Origin: Candidatus Baldrarchaeota archaeon
Lineage (GTDB): Archaea; Asgardarchaeota; Baldrarchaeia; Baldrarchaeales; DXJG01
DNA: 64,000 nucleotides
NCBI GenBank assembly: GCA_019056805.1
Contig: DXJG01000002.1
Coordinates: 409,103 to 473,102, forward strand
Direction: 5' to 3'
In this document: in pieces, positions 34,266 through 42,860 of the stretch
Numbering within the stretch: position 1 is the first letter of the stretch
Layout: every line of letters begins with the position of its first letter
Translations under genes and position numbers: made by a program
Notes under the pieces: generated by a model
What the model was told of the DNA's origin: nothing
The model's input: only the letters and a program-made list of their open reading frames with translations
Databases searched by the model: none

Positions 34266-34694
34266 TATCTCACCTCCTCCTTAATTGAGTATTTGTAAAG
34301 CGTCCTTCCTTAACGCTCAAAAGAAGAGGACTCCGGTTCAAACCATTGGAATTAGAACTAGACTTCCCCCTCAGTAAAAACTTGGTATTTCTTTTTAAGT
34401 GAATTTCGGCTCTTTACTTTTAAAGGTTGCGGCTTAGCGTTTTATGTCGTTTTTTCCTCCTCTAATTTATGCTTAAACCGATCAGCGAAAAAGAGTCTAC
34501 AGAGGCGTTAGATAGGTTCTCACTATCTCAATGAAGTGTACTGTCTTTGTTGCGATAAATGTATATGCGGAGAGCCAGAATAGTGCAAGATACAACGAGT
34601 AAACTAAAACCTAATGAATTATAATCATTTGGATATTAAAGGTGTGGATGGTTGTTTTTATCATAAATCTTAATTTTAGACGAGAATCACAAAA
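34266..34694. other. Divergent spacer before the DtxR-FeoB operon
   Basis: No gene is visible. The left edge holds the SD of the small membrane protein. Several TTTTAA/TTTAAA stretches could act as TATA elements but none is clearly linked to a start except the one at 34712, listed separately. Confidence 0.35.
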
Positions 34695-34721
34695 TTAGGT
34701 TCACCTAAATCTTTAAATATA
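34695..34721 (+). promoter_or_regulatory. DtxR-type operator abutting the TATA box of the feo operon
   Basis: TTAGGT (34695-34700) and ACCTAA (34703-34708) form a perfect inverted repeat with a two-base centre, and TTTAAATATA follows at 34712-34721 as a TATA box. The half-site TTAGGT is the one used by iron regulators of the DtxR/IdeR family. The first gene downstream encodes a protein of that family, so autoregulation by metal-loaded repressor that blocks the promoter is likely. Confidence 0.6.
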
Positions 34722-34781
34722 GTGTTTTATTTTCACTATATGAAATTCAAATTTCAATTTTTGAAAATTAGAGGGGTTACT

Positions 34782-35501
34782 TTGAAAGCCAAAGACCTAG
34801 GAGAAAAAGTGGAAGAATGCTTGGAAATACTATTTAAATTGGAAAAAGACAGGGAACGCGTAAAAATGACCGAACTAGCCGAAAAACTAAGGTTCCCATA
34901 TTCATCAATGACAGTATTACTTCAAAAACTCTCTAATATGGGTCTAATTGACTACGAGCCTTACAAAGGTGTTAAACTTACAGATAAAGGGAAAGAATTA
35001 GCTATTAAAGTCATTAGAAGACATAGATTATCTGAAAGATTTCTAACCGACATTCTTGGTTTTGATTGGAGTGAAGCTCACGAACATGCATGTAAACTTG
35101 AACACGTTATCACGAATAAAATCGAAGAGAAACTAGATGAGAAACTAGGCAAACCTACTGTTTGCCCTCACGGCAACCCAATTCCAACCGCCAACGGTAA
35201 AATAATTTTTGAAAACGATATCCCTCTTTCTGAATTACAACCCGCAGAAGAAGCAACTATCACCAGAATTTTAGATGAAAATTCAAACCTACTTCGCCGC
35301 CTCGTTGCAATGGGCATTCTACCTGGAGTTAAAGTTACGGTTAAAGAAAAATCACCTCTCGGTGGAGCTCTCGTTCTAAAAATTGGAGATTATGAGGTTG
35401 CTCTCGGCCATGATGTAGCTTCTAAAATATGTGTAAAAACAGATGTTCCACCTCATAGACGTAGACACCGTAGGCGGCGTGGAAGCAGAAGAATTCAGTA
35501 A
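34782..35501 (+). CDS. DtxR/MntR-family metal-dependent regulator with FeoA-like C-terminal domain
   Basis: The ~239-residue protein has an N-terminal winged helix (MTELAEKLRFPYSSMTVLLQ), then the metal-binding dimerisation domain with HEHACKLEHVI and CPHGNPIP, and a C-terminal SH3-like FeoA domain ending in a very basic tail (RRRHRRRRGSRR). This is the full DtxR layout. It should repress transcription when Fe2+ or Mn2+ is bound. The TTG at 34782 has an SD, GAGGGG, five bases upstream; the ATG at 34740 would be leaderless relative to the TATA box and adds a poor N-terminus. The next gene is feoB, 22 bases downstream. Confidence 0.85.
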   Translation: MKAKDLGEKVEECLEILFKLEKDRERVKMTELAEKLRFPYSSMTVLLQKLSNMGLIDYEPYKGVKLTDKGKELAIKVIRRHRLSERFLTDILGFDWSEAHEHACKLEHVITNKIEEKLDEKLGKPTVCPHGNPIPTANGKIIFENDIPLSELQPAEEATITRILDENSNLLRRLVAMGILPGVKVTVKEKSPLGGALVLKIGDYEVALGHDVASKICVKTDVPPHRRRHRRRRGSRRIQ

Positions 35502-35523
35502 GTGAAATACCATTAGGGGATGT

Positions 35524-37524
35524 ATGATGTTTTGTCATGAACGTTCCAAAAAAGCTAAGAATATCGGTAATGCTGTAAAAATATTGTTGGCTGGGAACCC
35601 TAACACTGGTAAATCTGTATTTTTCAACAGAATTACTGGTATAGGAGTTATCATTTCAAATTATCCCGGCACCACCGTTGAACTCTTGAAAGGAAAAACT
35701 AGGTTTAATGGCAAAGAAATAGTGATTATAGATCTTCCCGGTACATATTCGCTTGGTGCAGGTTCCATGGATGAAAGAGTTGCCAGAGCAGCTATATTAG
35801 AAGAAGAATCTGCCATCGTTATTAATATTGTTGACGCATCCAATCTTGAAAGAAATCTATACTTGACCTTACAACTTCTTGAACTCCAAACTCCAATTGT
35901 TGTCGCATTAAATATGATCGACGAAGCCAGAAAAAGAGGCATTGAAATCGATCATGAAAAGCTCTCCGAACTTCTCGGTGTTCCTGTAATTCCAACTGTT
36001 GCAACACGGGGTGAAGGCATCAAAGAAGTCGTGGAAACTGCTTTAAAAGTGATTGATGGAAAAATAACCATTCGTCCCATGAAAGTACAGTATGGACGTG
36101 ACATCGAGGCGATTATTCAGGAGCTTGAAAAAGTTATAAAAGAAAGATTAAAGACTATACCAAGAAATATTAGAGCCAGAACTCTTGCAATCCTCCTTTT
36201 GGAAGGGGATCCTGAAATCGTAGAAGAAATAAAAAATATAGATAGCAAAGTTGTGGAAGCCGCTAAGAGACTTGCTGAAAAAGTTGAAGAGTTACATGGC
36301 GAACCCGCTAGCTTAAGAATTGCCAAGGAAAGGTACGGTGTGGCTCATAGTATTGCCAAAGCTGTAACAACCAGATATAAAAGAAAAACATTATTTAGAG
36401 AAAGACTCGACACTTTAACTACGAATGTTTACACTGGTTTTCCCATCATGATTAGTGTATGGGTAGCCTTGTTTGCGCTCCTACTTTATGGCGGTAGCTT
36501 TTTAGAGGAGTTAATTGTATTTGGATGGGAAAGTTATGTTGCTCCGATTATCGACAAAGGGCTTTTTTACATAGTTCCTAATGAGTTTCTTTATCATGTC
36601 ATTAGTAGGGGTTTGATTTTAGGTTTAGAAGCAGGACTAGCTGTAGTTGTACCTTATGTAACTCTCTTTTATATAGCTCTAGCTATTCTAGAAGACACTG
36701 GTTACCTTACACGTATGGCTTATCTCATGGATAACATTATGCATAAAATGGGGCTTCATGGAAGGGCTATAATTCCTCTCATAGCCGGATATGGTTGCAA
36801 TGTTCCAGCTGTAATGGGTACAAGAGTTTTAGAAACTCGAAGAGAAAGAGTTTTAGCAGCCTTTCTCATAACTTTGGTACCCTGTTCTGCTAGAACCGTT
36901 GTAATTCTAGGTTTAATTGGCCAATACATAGGGCTGCTTGCTGTTCTCGTCATGTACACATTAAATTTAGCCATTATAGCTGTTTCAGGGTTCTTTTTAA
37001 ACCGCATTATAAAAGGTGAGACTACTGGATTAGTTATGGAATTACCACCTTACCGTATTCCCCATCCAATACCTGTTTTAAAGAAGACTTGGATTAGATT
37101 TAGAGAATTTGTGTACATAGCGTTTCCATTACTAATCTTTGGCAGCTTGTTTCTTAGCGCCCTTGAATATTCTGGATTTCTTCGACCTGTCGCTTCGCTA
37201 ATGAGTCCAGTAGTTGTTGGAATACTTGGACTTCCAGCTTTAACCGGAATAACATTGTTCTTCGGAATCCTTAGGAAAGAAATGACACTTGAAATGCTCA
37301 TAGTTTTATTTGGAACTACAGACTTTCTAGCAATAATGAATATACATCAAATGATCGTTTTTACAATAGTTGTTACTTTATATTTTCCATGTATCGCAAC
37401 CTTTGCCGTTCTAGGTAAAGAACTAGGATGGAAAACCGCTATTTTAATTGCAATATCAACAATTATCTTAGCTATAATAATTGGGGGAATAACTAACCTA
37501 ATACTTACATATTTCTGGATGTAA
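35524..37524 (+). CDS. feoB: Ferrous iron transporter FeoB
   Basis: The 666-residue protein begins with a GTPase domain: G1 LLAGNPNTGKSVFFNRITG, G3 IDLPGTYSLG and G4 NMIDEA. It continues through the helical guanine-dissociation-inhibitor-like region (~170-280) and a membrane part with two gate domains and about eight to ten helices. The segment IAGYGCNVPAVMGTRVLE is the conserved Cys-containing motif of the first gate. It imports Fe2+. The gene is co-transcribed with the DtxR-type regulator and followed by a small zinc-ribbon gene. No separate small FeoA is present; the FeoA domain is on the regulator. Confidence 0.95.
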   Translation: MMFCHERSKKAKNIGNAVKILLAGNPNTGKSVFFNRITGIGVIISNYPGTTVELLKGKTRFNGKEIVIIDLPGTYSLGAGSMDERVARAAILEEESAIVINIVDASNLERNLYLTLQLLELQTPIVVALNMIDEARKRGIEIDHEKLSELLGVPVIPTVATRGEGIKEVVETALKVIDGKITIRPMKVQYGRDIEAIIQELEKVIKERLKTIPRNIRARTLAILLLEGDPEIVEEIKNIDSKVVEAAKRLAEKVEELHGEPASLRIAKERYGVAHSIAKAVTTRYKRKTLFRERLDTLTTNVYTGFPIMISVWVALFALLLYGGSFLEELIVFGWESYVAPIIDKGLFYIVPNEFLYHVISRGLILGLEAGLAVVVPYVTLFYIALAILEDTGYLTRMAYLMDNIMHKMGLHGRAIIPLIAGYGCNVPAVMGTRVLETRRERVLAAFLITLVPCSARTVVILGLIGQYIGLLAVLVMYTLNLAIIAVSGFFLNRIIKGETTGLVMELPPYRIPHPIPVLKKTWIRFREFVYIAFPLLIFGSLFLSALEYSGFLRPVASLMSPVVVGILGLPALTGITLFFGILRKEMTLEMLIVLFGTTDFLAIMNIHQMIVFTIVVTLYFPCIATFAVLGKELGWKTAILIAISTIILAIIIGGITNLILTYFWM

Positions 37525-37548
37525 ACCCATATATAGGTGGAATCATAT

Positions 37549-37707
37549 TTGAAGAAAATCAATTCAAAAGAAAAATCGTATCAATGTCCACTTTGCGGCT
37601 TTAAATTTACTGAAAAAACCACAAAAACATGCTTAACCTGTCCTCTAGCTAAAAAATGTAATCTAATAATGTGCCCGAATTGCGGATACGAATTTCCAAA
37701 AATTTAA
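37549..37707 (+). CDS. Small double-CxxC zinc-ribbon protein after feoB
   Basis: A TTG at 37549, with AGGTGG about nine bases upstream, opens 52 codons ending in TAA at 37705-37707. The protein has CPLCGF near residue 14, CLTCPLAKKC in the middle and CPNCGYEFPK at the end, seven cysteines that can form a rubredoxin-like zinc or iron site plus spare thiols. It starts 24 bases after feoB and is surely part of that operon. Small cysteine-rich partners such as FeoC are known for Feo systems, but this one is not FeoC by sequence. It is a plausible accessory or sensor. Confidence 0.65.
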   Translation: MKKINSKEKSYQCPLCGFKFTEKTTKTCLTCPLAKKCNLIMCPNCGYEFPKI

Positions 37708-37916
37708 CTTGAATTTTGAAAATAAAAATAACTACTTAAAGTCCTTAAAAATCGGCCGATGAAGTTTCGCTTTTCAGAGCAAAAAATGAATTTAACTATT
37801 AAAAGATTTAACACTAACTTTAAAATAGTAGGCAAATGTTGTATAAGGATGCTAAGATAAAGACATACATTTTCTAGCCTTTTCATACAACTCTATTGAT
37901 AGGCTGGCGAATCAAC

Positions 37917-39014
37917 ATGGAGATTTCTAAAGACCTTGCTATATATAGGAATCGAAAACTTGTAGAAAAAGTTACAAAGAAAATAAAAGAAATTGCAAAA
38001 GATGATTTCTTTAAGTTTATGCACGTCTGTGGAACACATGAAGACACTTTCTCACGTTTCGGGCTCAGATCATTACTACCAAAAAATGTTGAAGTTATTG
38101 CTGGCCCTGGCTGCCCCGTATGTGTAACCCCACCTGAGGTTATTTCTGCAGCAATTGAACTTTCCAAACGTGATAATGTTATTCTAGCTACTTATGGGGA
38201 TATGGCACATGTCCCAAGCCCTCGTGGCTCCCTAGTTCAAGCTAGAGCCCAAGGTGGAAATGTTTACATAGTTTATAGTATTACAGATTCCATTAAATTA
38301 GCCGAAAAAAGAAAAGATAAACAAATAGTTCATTTTGCAATAGGTTTTGAAACCACTGCACCTTCAACAGCAGCAACTCTCCTCAATAATCCCCCCGATA
38401 ACTTCTCGGTATTAACTTATCATTTACTAATCCCTCCTGCCATAGATTTTCTATTAAGTCTTGGAGAAGTTAAATTAGATGGTTTTATTCTTCCAGGCCA
38501 TGTTTCAACCATTATTGGTTCAAACGCTTACAAAGAGATTTCAAAACGTTGGCATATCCCCCAAGTTGTTGCAGGATTTGAACCCTTAGATGTACTAGTT
38601 GGAATTTATATGCTTATAAAACAAATAAGGGAAGGAAGAGCTGAGGTTGAGAACGAATATGTCCGAGCCGTTAGACCAGAAGGCAATGTTAAAGCTAAAG
38701 AAATGATGCACAAAGTTTTCGATGTTGTGGATGCAAAGTGGAGAGGCATAGGTATTATTCCCCGTTCAGGGTTTAAACTTAAAAAGGACTTCGAAGAATT
38801 TGATGCTAGAAAAAGATTTGAGATATCATTTGAAGAATTTAAACATGATTTACATCCTGGTTGTAAATGCGGAGAAATTCTACGAGGACTAGCTCAACCC
38901 AAAGATTGCCCACTCTTTGCCAAAGCCTGTACTCCATTACATCCTATAGGTCCATGTATGGTTAGCAGAGAGGGAACTTGTGCGATAGTTTACAAATACT
39001 CTCGTTTCAAATAA
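37917..39014 (+). CDS. hypD: Hydrogenase maturation protein HypD
   Basis: The ~365-residue protein has all HypD signatures: MHVCGTHEDTFSRFGLRSLL, IAGPGCPVCVTP, IGFETTAPSTA, GFILPGHVSTIIG and the C-terminal cluster region HPGCKCGEILRG with DCPLFAKACTPLHPIGPCMV. HypD with HypC carries the Fe(CN)2CO unit during NiFe-hydrogenase assembly. No other hyp or hydrogenase gene is in the window. I place the start at ATG 37917; a TTG at 37896 in frame has no better support. It follows the feo operon by about 200 bases and is likely a separate unit. Confidence 0.93.
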   Translation: MEISKDLAIYRNRKLVEKVTKKIKEIAKDDFFKFMHVCGTHEDTFSRFGLRSLLPKNVEVIAGPGCPVCVTPPEVISAAIELSKRDNVILATYGDMAHVPSPRGSLVQARAQGGNVYIVYSITDSIKLAEKRKDKQIVHFAIGFETTAPSTAATLLNNPPDNFSVLTYHLLIPPAIDFLLSLGEVKLDGFILPGHVSTIIGSNAYKEISKRWHIPQVVAGFEPLDVLVGIYMLIKQIREGRAEVENEYVRAVRPEGNVKAKEMMHKVFDVVDAKWRGIGIIPRSGFKLKKDFEEFDARKRFEISFEEFKHDLHPGCKCGEILRGLAQPKDCPLFAKACTPLHPIGPCMVSREGTCAIVYKYSRFK

Positions 39015-39161
39015 CATAAGACCGACCCTAAAACATTAACATAATCATCTTAAATGACAAGGAATTTACTTTCAAATTAATCATTAAAACGCTTAAGCAA
39101 GAGAATTCAAAAATCGGACAAAAGGAAGTTTTAAGAGTCACTAAACTTAGACTAATATAAG

Positions 39162-39264
39162 GGGCCCGTAGCCTAGCTGGATATGGCGCCGGCCTTCGGA
39201 CAACAAAATACATTTGTTGGGAGAAAGCCGGAGGTCCCGGGTTCGAATCCCGGCGGGCCCACCA
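39162..39264 (+). tRNA. tRNA-Arg (anticodon TCG) with intron and encoded CCA
   Basis: Acceptor strands are GGGCCCG (39162-39168) and CGGGCCC (39254-39260). The D stem is GCC/GGC, the anticodon stem CCGGC (39189-39193) with GCCGG (39227-39231), and the T stem CCGGG/CCCGG around TTCGAAT. The spliced anticodon loop reads CTTCGGA with anticodon TCG at 39196-39198. Discriminator A and CCA follow at 39261-39264. Arg is supported by the anticodon and by overall likeness to archaeal tRNA-Arg genes. All stems are G-C pairs, which suggests thermophily. A 26-base intron lies after position 37. Confidence 0.92.
39200..39225 (+). other. Archaeal tRNA intron with bulge-helix-bulge motif
   Basis: The 26-base intron lies between tRNA positions 37 and 38. 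CTTC (39194-39197) pairs with GGAG (39220-39223) as the four-base central helix; GGA (39198-39200) and AAA (39224-39226) are the two three-base bulges. The intron itself closes with CAACAAA/TTTGTTG around the loop ATACA. Cleavage between the second and third base of each bulge gives the spliced loop CTTCGGA. This is the canonical substrate of the archaeal splicing endonuclease. Confidence 0.9.
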
Positions 39265-39371
39265 CCCATTTTATACTAAACTCAACTCAAACTGTCAAGT
39301 TTTCTACAAACAGTTTTAAATATCTACTAACATCTATTTCTGATTACCAATGTATGTATGGAGGCTTATAT

Positions 39372-40553
39372 TTGGGCAAGGAAAAGACGTACCTCGGTCT
39401 TAGCGTTAATATAATTTTACTGGGAATTGTTAGCTTTCTTACAGATACTAGTAGTGAAATGATTATGCCTATTCTTCCCCTCTATATTACTGTACTTGGT
39501 GGAGCTGGATTTGCTTTAGGTTTGATTGGAGGACTTGGCGATAGCGTTTCAAGCATTCTAAAAGTATTCTCAGGTTACTGGTCGGACAAACTTGGTAGGA
39601 GAAAAATTTTCATTTCTTCTGGTTATGCAACTTCAGCTGTTTCAAAGCTCTTTTTCCCTCTTTCCACAATTTGGCAGCATATTGCCATTCTAAGACCACT
39701 TGAAAGAGTTGGCAAAGGGTTAAGAACGGCGCCTAGAGATGCTCTCATTGCTGAGTATTCTCGTGAAACAGCTAAGGGTAAAGCATTCGGTTTACATAGA
39801 GCCATGGACACTAGTGGCGCTGTCCTAGGTTCAATATTAGCCTTAGTTCTCTTCTGGTTTTTAAACTTCAATTTAAGATTAATACTTTTTATTGCTGCTC
39901 TCATAGCATTCTTAGCTTTAATACCACTCATATTTGTCAAAGAGAGAAAAACAGAGCCTAAAGAAACCTCTCTTCTCATTAGTTTAAAAGCTCTACCAAA
40001 TAAACTTCGTTTATTCATATTTGTCGCAGCAATATTTACCCTTGGAAATTTCACATATATGCTTTTCATAGAAAGAGCAAAACAGTTGTTCATTGGTCAG
40101 CTTTTCGCTGAAAAAGAAGCTTTCGCTTTGGCAATTTTACTTTATGTATGGTTTAATATTATTTATGCCTTTTTCTCTTATCCATTAGGTGTTTTATCGG
40201 ATAAAATCGGTAAGAAAAATGTTATTTTTACAGGATACCTCATATTTAGCGTTACATGTCTTGGATTTGCCTATGCTAATTCCCTTACAATATTGTTTCT
40301 TTTCTTCGCTCTTTATGGTTTGTCAAATGCTTTCATTGATGCAACACAAAGAGCATTTACTTCAGAACTGGCTGGCGAAGAATACCGTGGAACCGCTCTA
40401 GGAACCTATCACACAGTTATTGGAATATCTACACTACCTGCAGGAATAGTTGCTGGGATTTTATGGCAATACATTTCTCCATCCACTGCATTTATATACG
40501 GGGCTTCTTTATCCCTATTTGCGGCTCTACTACTAGTGGTCCTAATTCGTTAA
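39372..40553 (+). CDS. MFS transporter
   Basis: The ~393-residue protein has twelve likely membrane segments and the MFS loop motif DKLGRRKIFISSG after helix 2, with a matching DKIGKKNVIFTG in the second half. It resembles drug/solute exporters. The open frame continues upstream into the tRNA gene, which cannot be coding; the TTG at 39372 has an SD, GGAGG, seven bases before it, and a TATA-like TTTTAAATAT near 39314-39323 lies at a suitable distance. The substrate is unknown. It is followed 24 bases later by a PAP2-like gene. Confidence 0.85.
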   Translation: MGKEKTYLGLSVNIILLGIVSFLTDTSSEMIMPILPLYITVLGGAGFALGLIGGLGDSVSSILKVFSGYWSDKLGRRKIFISSGYATSAVSKLFFPLSTIWQHIAILRPLERVGKGLRTAPRDALIAEYSRETAKGKAFGLHRAMDTSGAVLGSILALVLFWFLNFNLRLILFIAALIAFLALIPLIFVKERKTEPKETSLLISLKALPNKLRLFIFVAAIFTLGNFTYMLFIERAKQLFIGQLFAEKEAFALAILLYVWFNIIYAFFSYPLGVLSDKIGKKNVIFTGYLIFSVTCLGFAYANSLTILFLFFALYGLSNAFIDATQRAFTSELAGEEYRGTALGTYHTVIGISTLPAGIVAGILWQYISPSTAFIYGASLSLFAALLLVVLIR

Positions 40554-40577
40554 AATGGGCATAGCGGGGGTTTAGGA

Positions 40578-41171
40578 TTGACTAGCATAAAGTTAGCAAA
40601 AATAATTTCTCATGTGCTATCAGCCCCATTCTTCGCCCTATATTCTCTCGTCATAATTTACATTGCTAATAACGATGCCTATAATCCGTTACCAGCTTAT
40701 TTAGCTATACTCATAGGCTGTATTTTCTTAACCATATTACCCATCGCTCCCATAGCGTTAAATGTAATTAAGGGTGATATTGACGTATTTGTGTCAGATA
40801 GGAAAAGAAGACCTAAATTTTACCTATATGCTCTACTAAGTCATCTTGCTGGAGCATCTGTATCGTACATTTTGAGAGTAGAGATCTTAACCATTATTCT
40901 TCTCGTTTTCTTTTTTGTTACTTTATCAGTAGCAATAATAAACTTTAAAACCAAAATTAGTGCACACACTTCAGGTATAGCAGGTCCAGCCACCTACATG
41001 ACATATTTTCTAGGTTCAACATACATCTTCCTCTACTTAATTATTATACCAGTTGCATGGGCAAGAATCAAACTTAAAGCTCACACCCTGCAACAAACGA
41101 TCCTGGGAACAATTGTAGCCATTATAATTACATTCTTGACATGTTACATTGCACACAACATATTATTTTAA
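40578..41171 (+). CDS. PAP2-superfamily membrane phosphatase-like protein
   Basis: This 197-residue protein has five or six membrane segments and the three PAP2 motifs in degenerate form: SDRKRRP near residue 73, ISAHTSG near 130 with the catalytic-type histidine, and ARIKLKAHTLQQ near 165 with the R-x5-H pattern. Members dephosphorylate lipid phosphates or prenyl diphosphates at the membrane. Assignment rests on these short motifs, so it is moderate. It lies directly after the MFS gene in what looks like a two-gene transcript. Confidence 0.65.
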   Translation: MTSIKLAKIISHVLSAPFFALYSLVIIYIANNDAYNPLPAYLAILIGCIFLTILPIAPIALNVIKGDIDVFVSDRKRRPKFYLYALLSHLAGASVSYILRVEILTIILLVFFFVTLSVAIINFKTKISAHTSGIAGPATYMTYFLGSTYIFLYLIIIPVAWARIKLKAHTLQQTILGTIVAIIITFLTCYIAHNILF

Positions 41172-41260
41172 CCATTTTGCTTAATCTAACAATTTTCAGA
41201 ATCCTCTAACAACTTTAATTACAACTAACCTCTCCATTAAGAGAAATTTATACGCAGATG

Positions 41261-41297
41261 TTAAATTAAGTTATTTATATAGATAAGTTTAATTTAA
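41261..41297 (+). promoter_or_regulatory. Inverted repeat around a TATA element upstream of the DAO-type gene
   Basis: TTAAATTAA (41261-41269) and TTAATTTAA (41289-41297) are exact reverse complements that flank TTATTTATATA (41271-41281). The symmetrical placing around a probable TATA box suggests a regulator site, though the AT-only composition makes chance more likely than for the other palindromes. Confidence 0.3.
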
Positions 41298-41357
41298 TAA
41301 TCTAAACTGCATATCCTGTTTCCAAAGCACATGACGAACTAGATGGATGTGTATCCA

Positions 41358-42503
41358 ATGAAAACAGATATAGTAATTATTGGTAGCGGCATAATAGGGT
41401 TAACTACATCATATAATCTTGCATTGCTTGGAGAAAAGAATGTAACAGTAGTAGAACAAAAATATATTGCCTATGGTTCAAGCACCAGAAATGCTGGACA
41501 TTTTAGAGTTCATTTCTGGGCTCCTGAAAATGCTAGGTTCGCTATTGAAGCTAGAAAAAGACTCTTAGATTTTGTATCTAAAATTAGGTGGAATGCAGAA
41601 ATCGATCTGGGAGGATACTTGTGGCTTTTGTATAAAGAGGAGCAAATCAAAGCGTATGAAAGAAGTAATAGGGAAATTTGGAGTAAGTTGGGCGTTGCTG
41701 GTAAAATTTTAACACCTGAGGAAATCTCTGAACGATTCCCATATATCAATTTGGAAGGAGTTATTGCTGGTTTCTACGGGCCACAAGATGGAAAAATGAA
41801 CCCTAATGTTATTGCTTTTGGATATTATGAAGAAGCTAAAAAAAGTGGAGTCAAATTTTTACCCTATACAAAGGCTGAGAAGATAATTCTTGAAAACGGT
41901 AGAGTCAAGGGCGTTCAAACAAATAGAGGTGTTATTGAAAGTGAAAAAGTTTTAGTTGCTGCTGGAGGCTGGAGCAAGGAGCTTCTAAAGACTGTTGGAA
42001 TAGATCTTCCGATAGAAGTTGAAAGAAAAGAAATAGGTGTTACCGAACCAATAAACTACTTCATGAAACCTTTTATCATAAGTATGAAAAGTGGAGTATA
42101 TGTTGGACAAATGGTAAGAGGAGAAGTATTGGGAAGTATAGACTATCCCATTGTAAAAGGTGTAACACCTTTTGATACAACTCTTGACTGGATTCACAAA
42201 TGGTCTAAAACTGCCGTTGAAATTGTACCCTCAATTAAACATTTAATGTTCTTGAGAACGTGGTCAGGTTACTACGTTGTAACTCCAGACCACAGCCACA
42301 TTTTGGGTAGGGATCCCGAGTGGCCTGAAAACCTTTATGTTGCAACAGGATTTAGTGGACATGGCTTCATGATGGCTCCATTTGCTGGTGAAGTTATAGC
42401 CAAAAATATTCTTTATGACGAGGTTCATGAACTTATGAAACCCTATTTACCAACGAGATTCAAAGAAGAAAAATTAATTCATGAAACCATGGTCATAGGC
42501 TAA
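41358..42503 (+). CDS. FAD-dependent amine/amino-acid dehydrogenase (DAO family, beta-subunit type)
   Basis: The ~381-residue flavoprotein has the dinucleotide motif IVIIGSGIIGLTTSYNLALL at its start, YGSSTRNAGHFRVHFW near residue 45, and the C-terminal ATGFSGHGFMMAPFAGEVIA of D-amino-acid oxidase/sarcosine oxidase beta-type subunits. Such subunits oxidise sarcosine, L-proline, glycine or hydroxyproline. Divergent neighbours encode the NADH-oxidoreductase-type alpha subunit, a ferredoxin and a BFD-like protein, the set seen in archaeal dye-linked L-proline dehydrogenase and HcnABC-like enzymes. ATG 41358 is preferred over 41343 because the fold starts there; both are possible. Confidence 0.83.
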   Translation: MKTDIVIIGSGIIGLTTSYNLALLGEKNVTVVEQKYIAYGSSTRNAGHFRVHFWAPENARFAIEARKRLLDFVSKIRWNAEIDLGGYLWLLYKEEQIKAYERSNREIWSKLGVAGKILTPEEISERFPYINLEGVIAGFYGPQDGKMNPNVIAFGYYEEAKKSGVKFLPYTKAEKIILENGRVKGVQTNRGVIESEKVLVAAGGWSKELLKTVGIDLPIEVERKEIGVTEPINYFMKPFIISMKSGVYVGQMVRGEVLGSIDYPIVKGVTPFDTTLDWIHKWSKTAVEIVPSIKHLMFLRTWSGYYVVTPDHSHILGRDPEWPENLYVATGFSGHGFMMAPFAGEVIAKNILYDEVHELMKPYLPTRFKEEKLIHETMVIG

Positions 42504-42563
42504 AATCTAAAAATTTAAAATCGAAATGAAAGGTAAAAGTAAGATGAAACAATATAAAATATG

Positions 42564-42860
42564 TTAATCTTTTTTATGTTCATCAATAGCGAAAAGAGCG
42601 ACGGGGACTGGTCTTATAGGAGGACGTATTCTTGGAAGCTCTATTTCACTTACAGGTTTTCCCGTTTTTCTTGAAATTATTGACATTATGAGTCTTAGAC
42701 ATGTTCTACCTTGGCAAGCTCCCGTTCCACATCTAAGTATGCGTTTAATTTCTTCCAATGTTGTATACCCTTCCTCGATAACTTTTTCGACTTCCTCCAA
42801 AGTCACATCTTCACATCTACAAATTATAATATTCTTCTTACCTGATTCTTCACTACTCAT
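42564..42860 (-). CDS. BFD-like [2Fe-2S] protein
   Basis: This 98-residue protein has CRCEDVTLEEVEKVIEEG near the start and CGTGACQGRTC further on, four cysteines in the spacing of the bacterioferritin-associated-ferredoxin (BFD) [2Fe-2S] domain. The same domain occurs in subunits or as a domain of amino-acid dehydrogenases of the HcnABC/proline dehydrogenase type. The end is proline-rich (RIRPPIRPVPVALF). The ATG overlaps the stop of the ferredoxin gene upstream by four bases, with SD GGGAGG, so it is the last gene of a coupled three-gene operon. Confidence 0.85.
   Translation of the reverse strand: MSSEESGKKNIIICRCEDVTLEEVEKVIEEGYTTLEEIKRILRCGTGACQGRTCLRLIMSIISRKTGKPVSEIELPRIRPPIRPVPVALFAIDEHKKD

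Noticed and set aside
34782-35501. Simple FeoA protein
   Set aside because: The FeoA-like domain is only the C-terminal SH3-like part; a winged helix and a metal-binding dimer domain precede it, so it is a DtxR-type regulator.
39183-39371. N-terminal extension of the MFS protein from 39183
   Set aside because: It overlaps the tRNA-Arg gene and its intron; a TTG with GGAGG at the right distance lies at 39372.
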